Shown: positions 54,971 through 64,000 of the stretch, piece by piece
Layout of the letters: each line of letters starts with the position of its first letter
Position numbering within the stretch: position 1 is the stretch's first letter
Assembly: GCA_002794785.1 (NCBI GenBank)
Contig: NBBA01000006.1
Span: 868,001-932,000 of the forward strand
From: Coniferiporia sulphurascens
Lineage: Eukaryota > Basidiomycota > Agaricomycetes > Hymenochaetales > Hymenochaetaceae
Length of the DNA stretch: 64,000 bases
Direction: 5' to 3'
The notes under the pieces: model-generated
The model's database searches: none
Told to the model about the DNA's origin: nothing
The model's input: the letters and a program-made list of their open reading frames with translations, nothing else
Position numbers and translations under genes: made by a program

Positions 54971-57900
54971 TTAGTCAGATGGAAAAGGGGGGAGCATACC
55001 TGATAGCTCCAAGAGGGCTGGGTCCGAGTCCCGGGTTCGGGGTCCAAGCATATGGTGCATGTAATCCCTTAGGAGGTCCAAGTCCATATCCTCGTCGGTG
55101 GGGTGGCCGTCAAGGTCCATCGAGGCGAAGGCCAGCTGGATGGCGCCAGCGGTGCGGTCAGAAAGGCGGTTAAGATGCCCCATCAGCTTTAGCCAGCGGC
55201 ACAAAACCAGGAGGCAGTTTTCGTCAGCCCACTCTGAGTGGTGGACTGGGAGAGGGTCTCGAGGTGGCCACACGCATCGTATCCACAAATGGAAGGTACT
55301 GCAGCCGCTGAGGATGTGGGCGGTCGACTGTGTGGGCCAGGGGGGGTGGTTGTGCCATCTACAATGCGAAATCAGGCCGTGCCTGTGATGGTAGGCTGAG
55401 TCAAAACTCAGCCAGTAGCCCCCATAGGGACCGGCGCAGCAGAGGACTTGTGCGACTGCAGATAGCTCACTGCGTGGGTGGTCAACTGAATGCATGAGGA
55501 GCTTTCGAGGTCGGTGTGTGGGTAGGCCGTGGACTGCCAAGTATTTGTCGGCGGTCGAGGCTAGTGGGCGGGCTAGTGAGAGCGTCCATCATTCCATAAG
55601 GGTTCAGATGGCGGCTTCTTTTAGTGCAGAAGTGGAGGGTTTCAGGTCAGATGGGGGGAGCTCGGTCGCCAGCTTAGCTTCCGTATCAGCCCATTCATTT
55701 CTGGGGATGTCCGAGTGTCTGGGGCACCATACAAAATGGACGGTGAGTTGGGGGAACGAGTCTAGCAAAGTCTCCACACCCGCTTTCCAAATGTGGAGGA
55801 GGTGGGCGCCAGGGGTGGCCGCCCAGGTGCGGAAAAGGTGGAGGGCGGTCAGTGAATCGGACAGAAAGAAGATATCCGATGCGACATGCAATTGTGCCAG
55901 GAGGCAGTGTGCTACCCAGCCCGGGCCGTGGCGAGGGAAAATTCCTCGGCATCTGTGGCTGTAGCACAGGTGGGGGACTCCAGTTGTCGGGACCAGAGTC
56001 GGGTGTGGCCAAGCATGGCACAGATGGCTGAGCCCGACTTATTGTCGATGCGGGAGCCATCGGTGAAGACTTGTATGTGGGGGGTGCGGCCTAGTTGGCG
56101 CACAGCGGCCACAAATGACTTCCGGGTGTCAGCACTGACTGGGGTGACAGGGGTGGTGAAACGAACACAGCCCTTTGTGAAGGCCAGGGGGTCTGTCCAT
56201 GGGGGATGCGTGTATGCTGGGACCTGTTGGACCCAGGGGGCTCAGACCTGCAAAGAAAGGGAAAAAGGTCTATTAGCTACGTTTTTTTTTAAAAGTTTAT
56301 GACCAATAGAGTGGGGGGTTCACCATAGGCATAGGGAATGGGTCGTCTTTATATATTCGAAATAGAGAGAAAGAGGGGGAACAGAGCAAAGAAAGTTTGT
56401 GGAATAGGGTGAGGCGCCTTTAAAGATGCCTAGGATCCATCTGCAAGCCGTGTTCTGCACGGCCTGTAGGCGGTTTACCAGGGTTTTTTGGCGGTGGCCA
56501 TGGTACCATACAGGTGCCCCCCATGCTAGCACGGAGCAGACACAGGAGGTGTACAGGCGGTGGAGGAGGAGGGCCGAAATACTGCATTGTGTGTTGCCTA
56601 AGATGCAGAGAGCGGCGAGTGTGGAGAGTCCCTTGGAGCGCATGCGCTTGACATGGGGTTTGAACGAGAGGCCTGGGTCCCACCATATCCCCAACCACCA
56701 GAGGGGGATTGAGGGGCGGATCAGGGTGTTGGGGTCGACCTGGACCCCGGCTGTGTCCCAGCCTTCATAGCCAGTTCGTCACCGGGGGGGGTGGAAGTGG
56801 AGGCATTCTGTTTTGGCGGCTTCGATGTTGAGACCAATGGTGCCAAAGAGGGTGTCTAGTTGTTGGTATGTGCAGGCTAGTGCGCGGCAGTTGGATGCCA
56901 CAGAGGGACCTATGCAAATAAGTAAATGGTCATCAACGTATGCTAGGGCCGTGGTGCCGGCTTGGTGAAAGCGCCGGAGGACCACCCCCGCGAAAATCGT
57001 TGATAAGATGGGGGAGATGGGCGATCCCTGTGGGGTGCCGAAGTCGGGTTTAGGGGCAGTGGGGAGGGTGTTGCCATCGAAGGAGACAGTGACCCACCGA
57101 TCCGTCATGAAGGATAGGCACCAGTTGGCCATATCCGGGGCGCAGCCGAGATCCAACAGTTGTCGGTGGAGGGGGTGGGGGTGTACCGAGTCAAAGAAGC
57201 CCTGAATGTCGACCGCTAGGACCGAACAGATGAGGCCTTCTGAGTGGGCGCACTCCGCAATCTGTAAGAGGTGTTGGGCGGCGTCATAGACCGAATGGCC
57301 TTGGCACCCCCCATACTGGTTAGGTGGCAGCCAATTCCTCATGTTAGCAAGGAACTGGAGCCGGTTAGCAATAATTTTTTCCAGGAGTTTCCCTAGGGTC
57401 TCCTCGAGGGTGATGGGCCAGTATGAGTGTGGCGAAAATGGGTCCTTCTTGTTCAGTTTCCTGAGCATCACAACTTTTGCTGCCTGCCAGCACTCAGGGT
57501 GGTGGCCCAAGCACAGGCAGTCATTGAAAAGTGTAAGTATCTCATCAGGGTAGGCATCCACTACCCATTTCAGGGGGCGGTAACCTATTCCCGAGAGGCC
57601 CGGAGCCGACAGGTTGGATGTATCGGCCAGTGCCCCCATAAGCTCCGATAGGAGTATGGGTGGGGCAGCTGGTTGGGTTGGTGGTAGTTGGATGTTGGTC
57701 ACTGCCTGGGGCGGGGGGGGGCATAAAGAAGGTTTCTTGGAAAAGCTCACCTTTCTCGGCGTCCGTCTGGGTGAAGGATCCGTCCTGTCAGGGATGGGGG
57801 TGGGTCGGTTGCCTAGGCCTCGTTTGGCCCAGTTCCAGATGTTGGAGGCATCTGCTTCTGCTGCCTGGTCGGCGTAGAACTGTCGTTTGGCCGTCCTAAC

Positions 57901-58961
57901 GCCCCTTTTGAAGGCATGCCAGGCTGATGAGTGCTGAAGGGGGGTGGTGGCCATCATGATTGCGGATAGGAGGGTCTTGCAGTGGGGTGACCACCATGGG
58001 ACTTCTGTTTTTGACGGTTTGGCGAGGCAGGTGAACAGCTGGAGTGTGGCGACCATTGAGTCGATTACCACCTTTGCTTTGATGTTCAAGGAGTGGGTGT
58101 CGAGCCCTGGGAGTCGAAAGGCTTCTTCAAGAAGGGGGAAGGCGATGTCAGTCTATTCCTCTTTGTCGGCTGGTGATAGCCAACGTGTCTTTAGGACAGG
58201 AGGGGGGGCCGAAACGGCAGGGACCAGCGCAGGATGGCGTGGTCGGACAGTGGTGAGTGGTCGGAGGTAGCCGAATCTAGAATAGAGTCAGGGTTGACCG
58301 CAGGTGGGGCCCAGATCATGTCAATGGGGCACCGGTGACGGTTGCCATCGGGCCTTGAGTCAGAGTCAGGAAGGTGGGCAGGCTCCAGGCCATGCCCACA
58401 GAAGAAGTCATCAAGGGGTTGCGCCCCCAAGTCATCTCGCCATGTGGCTGAGAATTCGGACCACGTGTGGTGGCGACAGTTGAAGTCGCCTGCCACAAGT
58501 AGTGTGGTGGCTAACACCGAGGGGAGTGAAAACAAGAAAGACTCACCTGGGTACTGGGGGGAGGCATGCTCGTGGTCCAGGGGGTGCATGCCGTAGTAGT
58601 TGCACACCTGGAGGGTGAGTTGGGATTGTACCTCCACCATCAGTACATCAGTGCCATGTGAGGTGGCACTGAGGATCGACCATGAGGTAGTAGGGAGGGC
58701 CTGGGCTACATATGTTACTACTCGAGGACGGACCTCTGGTGGTAGAATGGGTATGTAGCCTGGGATGGCTGGGACGTTGAATACCAGGGTGCCAGTAGGG
58801 TTGTTGAGCGATGGTTGCAGTCCTATTTGATACCAAGGTGGTTCCTGTATAAGAATTAGGTGCGGGGGGGATGGGTCAGTTGTGAGGACAGGAATGAGGG
58901 AATGTATTGCTGCTAGTGAGCGGGTGGCATTCCACTGCAAGATGGAGAGCGTCTCTATCAT
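54971..58961 (-). pseudogene. LINE M ORF2: endonuclease, RT, RNase H, C-terminal zinc motif
   Basis: ATG 58961 (MIETLSILQWNATRS) lies inside the ORF1 stop. EN: LILIQEPPWYQIG, GDFNCRHHTWSE, SDHAILRWSLP. A C-run deletion at 58200 shifts the frame, and a TAG lies at 58154 (TGG in other copies). RT is open from 58089 to 56779: PLKWVVDAYPDEIL, LEETLGKLLEK, GHSVYDAAQHLLQ, VLAVDIQGFFDSVHP, FGTPQGSPISPI, YVDD (about 56935). A G-run shift occurs at 56785. RNase H keeps FTDGS, SDSLTALH and NEWADTEAK. The C-terminus has SHCRWHNHPPWP...H...C and ends LLELSGMLPPFPSD at 54971. Functional order matches the Tad-type LINEs of fungi. Confidence 0.92.
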
Positions 58962-61009
58962 ATTTCCTCCATCTGATCATTGGAAGGGTCAGCGGTGAGG
59001 GCCTCTTCGATTTGGCGGTAACACCTCTTCTTAGGGCAGGCCGGCAGGGTGGTGGGGTGGTCGCCCTTGCAGTTGTTGCATAGGCGGGAGTGGGGACATG
59101 TGTCACCTTCGGGCACTGCATCCATTGCACAGTGGGTGCACAATTTGCAGTGGTTGTGGGTCAAGTGGGCACCCGCACAGTCAGCGCAGCAGGGTTGGGC
59201 TCGGCAGCCCTTGGTTCCGTGGCCGAGGCCCTGGCACCACTCACATTGGGTGAGGGTGGGGCAGACTGGTGGGACCAAGAGCCGGAGGGTGGATCCGAAC
59301 ATCCAGATGCATGGCCTCTTGAGGAGGCGTTCGCAGATGGAGCCATCAGCGTCAACAAAGGAGAAGACCTCCAGGCACCTGTCGAGTGTCGGCAAGTGAT
59401 CCTTGGTGGCGGCAAAGTGTGGGGTGACTACAAAGTCGAGGTTGCGGAGTGCCGGGTTGTGCCGGATTTCGGCCATGAGGGCCTTCTCATTAATGGTGTG
59501 TCTGTTTTGGCTGAACAAAAAGTCCTTGCAGGGCACCATGGAGATGTGCAGTGCAGACTGTGAGCGGACTCTGGAGGGGGTTAGGGAGAAGGCAGCTGGG
59601 ACGTTAATTCCAGTCACGATGCACTCTGTGCGCATATGGGAGGCATAGGCCGCGGAGTGCCGATCAATGATCGTTTCCATGGTTGGGTTTGCCGAGGATG
59701 GGCATGTCACAAATGTGGTCACAATGTTCCCCTTTACATTGTAGGAAGAGGACAAGACCGGGACTTGGTCTGCAGTTGGGAGGGAGGTGAAGAACTCATG
59801 GGACGTTTTTGTCAGTGCCATTGCTGACTTCTGGTTTTTGGCCCATATGCCGACTGTGGGGGTTAGGACCAAGGTTGGGTCCTTGGCGTACATTGTGGGG
59901 GGCGGGGGCACTCTCCGCTGGTGCTTCTTCTTCTTTGGCGCCGGGTTAATGACCGCCCCAGTGGCTGGGGCCACTGGGGATGGGTTGTCGGTTGTCGGGG
60001 GGGCCGCTGCTGTGGCCACTTGGGCATAGGAGGTGGGGGCAGCCTGGACGGCGGCTTGGGGGGCCGGTTGTTGTTGTTGTTGTTGCTGTTGGTGCTGGGC
60101 AGGCCTAGAGCTGATAGAGGACATCTGACATGAAATAGAAGCCACATCAGTTGTCAGGCGCTTGACTGCCTCAGTTAGCGCCCTCATTTCTGGGGTCACG
60201 GGGGCGGTGCCGGGGGGTCCCGGTGGTGGCCGGGGCCCTTTGGGGGGGGTGAGCTGGGGCAAAGGGTTCCGGGAGGGCGATTACTGCCCCCTCCCTCACG
60301 AAGTTGTAGGCCATCACCATGTTATGGTAGATGATGTGTTGGGGGTCATTCCTTTCTTGTGCAATGTTGGCCAGCATGGTTTGGACGTTCCAGAGGAGAT
60401 CGCCAACAAACTGTGCTGCCTTGATGTTGATGTCGGTGATGGAGGCATCCACTGTTTCCTTGTCAAAGTCTTCCAGGGCGCGCAAAAGGGAGTACATGAA
60501 CCCTGAGGTGTGAGGTTCGTGTTTTGCTTGGGTTGGGGGTCCTCTCAGGGTGAGAGGCGACATGGCAGTGGAGGAGCATTTCCGCCCGAGGCTTGCACCT
60601 CCCACTTGTTGCAGGGGGGTATGGGGGTCAACTATCATTTCTGGAGCTGTCTCACCGAATTTGTTTGAGCCATGGATTGACCCTACCGAGGCTGCTGGGG
60701 AGCCGGCTCAGGATGCCTGCCTTGATTCCGCAAGCGCTTGGGCAGTGAAATCATAGGCCGACACTAGCTGGGAGTCGCCAATGGCAGGGGAGGGGGTGAG
60801 GACGTCCGGTGAGGATGTCGGGGCCTGTGGGGGTTGGTGGTGGGGGTGGTGGGGGCCGTTCTGTGAAGGGCAGCGGTGGTGGTGCCAGTGGCTGCCCAGT
60901 TGGCGGTGGCTCTGGCCGCACGATCAGCAGCGTTGCTGGCTGATGAGGGAGGTGGGAGGGGTTGTCGAGTACAACATAAAGCATTCCGGTAGTCACTGGG
61001 GTTCGACAT
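58958..61009 (-). pseudogene. LINE M ORF1: Gag-like RNA-binding protein
   Basis: It starts MSNPSDYRNALCCTR at 61009. The N-terminal part is Ala/Pro-rich; frameshifts lie near 60780 and 60200-60260 (G runs), and beyond that one open frame runs to 58958. Core: QFVGDLLWNVQTMLAN, YNFVREGAVIALPEPF, LTEAVKRLTTDVASISCQM, then polyQ, KKKKHQRR, KDPTLVLTPTVGI, FFTSLPTADQVPVLSS, SMVPCKDFLFSQN. Zinc knuckles: CEWCQGLGHGTKGC, CADCAGAHLTHNHCKLC, CNNCKGDHPTTLPAC. It would coat the RNA in the particle. The TGA stop overlaps the ORF2 ATG (58958-58961). Confidence 0.92.
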
Positions 61010-61067
61010 GGGGGAGTTTTAGCTGCCTGCACTAGTTGATGGTGGTGGTTACTGGTCAAGAAGGATG

Positions 61068-61096
61068 CCTGGGTGGCGGTCTGGGGGGCAGGTTGC

Positions 61097-61136
<40 letters not shown>

Positions 61137-61780
61137 GCTGTTGATGTTGGGCGGGCCTGGAACTGATGGATGCCATCTGACGTGAAATAGAAGCCACATC
61201 AGTAGTCAGGCACTTGACTGCATCGGTCAGCGCCTTCATTTTTGGGGTCACAGGGGCGGTGGCAGGGGTCCTGGTGGTGGCCGGGGGCTCCTGTTGGGGG
61301 TTAGCTGGGGCGAAGGGTTCCGGGAGGGCGATTTCTGCCCCCCCCTTCGTGAAGTTGTAGGCCATCTGCATGTTGCGGTAGATGATGAATTGGGGGTCCT
61401 TCTTTTCCTCCCATAGGTGGGCAATCGTCAGTTGGGCCTGCCAGAAGAGGTCCCCTACAAACTGTGCTGCCTTTTTGTCGGTTTCGATGATGGAGGCATC
61501 CTGGGTTTCTTTGTCAAAGTCCTCCAGTGCGTGGGATAGGGCATACATGAACCCTGTGGTGTGGGGTTCGTTTTTAGGTTGGGCTGGAGGACCTCTCAGA
61601 GTAAGAGGTGACAAAGCGGCTGAGGAGCGTTTCCACCCAAGGCTCACGCCTCCCATCTGTTGTGGGGGGGTGTGGGGGTCAACCGCCATCTCTGGGGCCA
61701 TCTCACCAAAGTCGTTGGAACCCTGGAGTGACCCTACCAAGGTGGCTGGGGAGCCTGCTCAGGATGCTTGCCTTGCTTTG
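61068..61780 (-). pseudogene. LINE N: ORF1 N-terminal fragment with expanded polyQ
   Basis: It encodes ORF1 from about the GSLQGSNDFGEMAPEM codons (61740) to the QTATQA codons (61068). The frame is open. A pure CAA/CAG-type tract (61090-61145) gives around twenty Gln, twice as many as in the other copies. At the upstream side it is joined, near 61780, to the unknown repeat seen in the chimeric insert. Confidence 0.85.
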
Positions 61781-61990
61781 TTGCAGGACCCCACTATGTG
61801 TGCACCTTCCTCATGACATAGATGCCCAACCAGTGGGACTTATACCCAACACACTGTCCTCTATGGCATGCTGGATTGGGAAGGGCATGCCACGCCAGAG
61901 AGACATTCCGAGTGGGGGTCGCAGCGCCATAGGCACTACCCCACCCATTGGGTGCCCCCCCTACCCTACATATTCCCCCCCTTACCCCAC
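61781..61990 (-). repeat. Second, partial copy of the unknown core repeat
   Basis: It matches about 15057-15255 in the same orientation (cactatg, cacctt, tgacat, tgtcctctatggc, acccattgg, ccccccctaccctaca). It is joined to LINE N ORF1 on one side and cut by the tail of LINE O on the other. Confidence 0.75.
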
Positions 61991-62719
61991 TTTTTTTTTA
62001 TTTTTTTTTAAAATTATTCCTGCAGTATTACATAATTACAAGCTGCCCCCCCCTTCGGGGGCCCTAACTACATAACAACGGAGGCGCCCGTCATCGCACA
62101 ACACACGAAACTGGGTGGGGGCCCTGCTCCCCAAAGGGTGCCAAGGTGTGAAGGGCCCCTATTAGTACAAAGCCGGAGAAGAGGGAGGAATACATATCGC
62201 TACAATGATACCAAACAGATGAGTGCAGGCAAAGGAGGTAGCTTAGAATAGAGAAAGGGAGGGTGAGAGCACCGGTCGAGACATATGGTTGGGAGTCCGA
62301 AAGGCGGTCACAGGTCAGAGAGAAGGGGTGGGAGTGTACCTGAGAGCTCCAAGAGAGCCGGGTCCGAGTCCTGGGTACAGGGTCCGAGCATACGACACAT
62401 GTAGTCCCTAAGGAGGTCCAGGTCCATATCCTCATTGGTAGCGTGGCCGTCTAGTTCCATCGTGGTGAAGGCCAGGTGGATGGTGCCTGCGGTTCTGTCT
62501 GAGAGGTGGTTCAGGTGCCCTGTCAGCCTAAGCCAATGGTGCAGAACTGGGATGCAGTTTTCCTCAGCCCACTCTGAGTGGTGGGCTGGGAGGGGGATTT
62601 TGGCTGGCCAGATGCGCCGAATCCAGGGTCGGAATGTGGTACACCCCCCTAAAATGTGGGTGGTTGTCTGCACTGGCCATGGTGGGTGGTTATGCCATCT
62701 GCAGTGGGAGATCAAGCCA
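61991..62719 (-). mobile_element. LINE O: 3' end with ORF2 C-terminus
   Basis: T-run tail at 61991, class 2 hairpin near 62045-62060, 3' UTR, then ORF2 C-terminal codons from about 62308 to 62719 (SHCRWHNHPPWPVQ, YMCRMLGPCTQ). At 62719 the sequence switches strand to LINE P. Confidence 0.87.
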
Positions 62720-64000
62720 GGGGTGGTCCTCTGGCACTTCCACCAAGCTGGCACCACTGCCCTGGCATATGTTGATGACCACTTACTCATTTGCATAGGT
62801 CCATCAGTGGCATCCAACTGCTGCGACTTAGCCCATGCCTACCAACAACTCGACACCCTCTTCGGCACCATCGGTCTCAACATCGAAGCCGCCAAGACGG
62901 AGTGCCTCCACTTTCACCCCCCTCGGCGATGTACTGGCTATGAAGGCTGGGACATGGCCGGGGTACAGGTCGACCCCAACACCCTGATCCGCCCCTCAAT
63001 CCCACTCCGGTGGCTAGGAATATGGTGGGACCCAGGCCTTTCCTTCAAACCCCATGTGGAGTGTATGCGCTCCAAAGGGCTGTCCACACTTGCCACCCTC
63101 CGCATTCTGGGAAACACCCAACACGGAATCTCAGCCCTCCTCCTTTGCCACCTTTACACCTCCTGCGTCTGCTCCGTCCTCTCATGGGGGGCACCAGTGT
63201 GGTACCATGGCCGCCACCAAAAAAACCTTGGTAAACCACCTACAGACTGTACAAAATACGGCCTGCAGGTGGATTTTGGGCGTCTTTAAAGGTGCCTCCC
63301 CCCACTCCACCAATTTTCTCTGCTCAGTTCCCCCTCTTTCTTTCTATTTCAAATATATAAAGACTACCCATTCCCTACACCTCTGGTGCACCCCTCACTC
63401 TATTGGCCGTAAATTATTTAAAAACATAGCTAACAGACCTTTCTCCCTTTCTCTGCAGGTCCGAGCCCCCTGGGTTCAACAAGTCCCTGCATACACGCAT
63501 CCCCCATGGACGGATCCCCTGGCCTTCACTCAGGGCAGGGTTCGATTCACCACCCCCACCACCCCGGTCAGCACCAACACGCGAAAGTCCTTCATAAAGG
63601 TGGCGCGCCAACTTGGATCCACCCCCCACATCCAAGTGTTCACAGACGGCTCCCACATCGACAATAAGTCGGGCTCGGCCATCTGCGCTATGCTCGGCAA
63701 CACCTGCCTCCGGTCTCGCCAACTGGAATCCCCCACCTGTGCCACAGCCACGGATGCCGAGGAATTCTCCCTTGCTACGGCCCCCGGCTGGGTGGTGCAC
63801 TGCCTCCCAGCCCAACTGCATGTTGCATCAGACATCTTCTTTCTGTCTGATTCGCTGACTGCACTCCACCTTTTCCGAACATGGGCAGCTGCTCCTGGCA
63901 CCCACCTCCTGCACATTTGGAAAGCGGGTGTGGAGACCCTGCTGGACTCATACCCCCAACTCGCTGTTCACTTCGTATGGTGCCCCAGTCACTCGGACAT
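62720..64000 (+). pseudogene. LINE P: RT to RNase H fragment, inverted next to LINE O (runs off window)
   Basis: It begins in RT at GVVLWHFHQAGTTALAYVDD (catalytic YVDD near 62766-62777), then GLNIEAAKTECLHFHPP and WLGIWWDPGLSFKPHVECMRSKGLS. An extra A in the run near 63225 shifts the frame. RNase H follows: the VFTDGSH codons near 63638, AEEFSL, SDSLTALH and VWCPSHSD at the window end. Together with LINE O, in opposite orientation and with its upstream end at the junction, it fits a 5'-inverted LINE made by twin priming. Confidence 0.85.

Larger units (their letters stand above)
54644..61067 (-). mobile_element. LINE M: full-length, uninterrupted (6424 bp)
   Basis: This is the only complete LINE here with nothing inserted in it, so it is the best reference for the family. 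Tail: A-rich with about ten AAT units (54644-54676 on plus as TTATTATT). Class 2 hairpin near 54705-54722. 3' UTR of about 330 bp, ORF2, ORF1, 5' UTR of ~58 nt, 5' end CATCCTTCTTGACC at 61067. Flanks do not form a TSD: K on the left, N on the right. Confidence 0.94.

Noticed and set aside
1..64000. Host genes, CRISPR arrays or bacterial operons
   Set aside because: Every long frame belongs to a retroelement or its antisense shadow, and no array of spaced direct repeats was seen.

Overview
This window looks like a stretch of fungal heterochromatin made entirely of transposable elements. I found no host gene, tRNA, rRNA or CRISPR array. The evidence for a fungus, probably a basidiomycete, is the mix of elements: a chromodomain Ty3/gypsy element, AT-rich Ty1/copia elements, and many copies of a Tad-like non-LTR retrotransposon (LINE) whose ORF2 carries endonuclease (EN), reverse transcriptase (RT) and RNase H. 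The species cannot be named from the sequence. LAYOUT. 1-5095: minus-strand copia element, cut by the window edge, inserted in a LINE. 5096-13218: LINE pieces A to F1 plus one solo LTR. 13219-22557: plus-strand gypsy element with gag, pol (PR-RT-RH-IN-chromodomain) and an extra cysteine-rich ORF; its gag is split by a 1655-bp chimeric LINE insert at 14652-16306. 22558-26570: LINE F2 with a reverse solo LTR, a remnant of a second copia family, and LINE G. 26571-38356: a full-length plus-strand LINE (Q) inserted in LINE G with a 13-bp target-site duplication (TSD), itself split by a second copia copy (32004-37377) with a 5-bp TSD. 38370-64000: LINEs H to P, with two more solo LTRs and several LINE-in-LINE insertions. 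HOW IT WORKS. Each LINE unit has a short 5' UTR starting CATCCTTCTTG, an ORF1 with polyQ and zinc knuckles, an ORF2 that starts inside the ORF1 stop codon (ATGA), a C-terminal His/Cys motif, and a 3' UTR with a GC-rich hairpin before an A- or AAT-rich tail. No copy is intact. Damage consists of frameshifts and stops, with a strong CGA-to-TGA bias, and all seven differences between the two LTRs of the second copia copy lie at CpG sites, pointing to CpG methylation and deamination. MOST NOTABLE. (1) The plus-strand copia copy lacks exactly 58 nt that in the other copy form a GTAAGT...AG intron at the protease/integrase boundary, so it looks like an integrated spliced RNA; splicing would turn Gag-Pol into a short Gag product. 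(2) A LINE-unknown-LINE chimera resembles Magnaporthe MINE/WEIRD elements, and its unknown part recurs at 61781-61990. (3) The gypsy gag ends in a -1 frameshift heptamer, G GGT TTT TAA. (4) A compensatory base change supports the LINE 3' hairpin.
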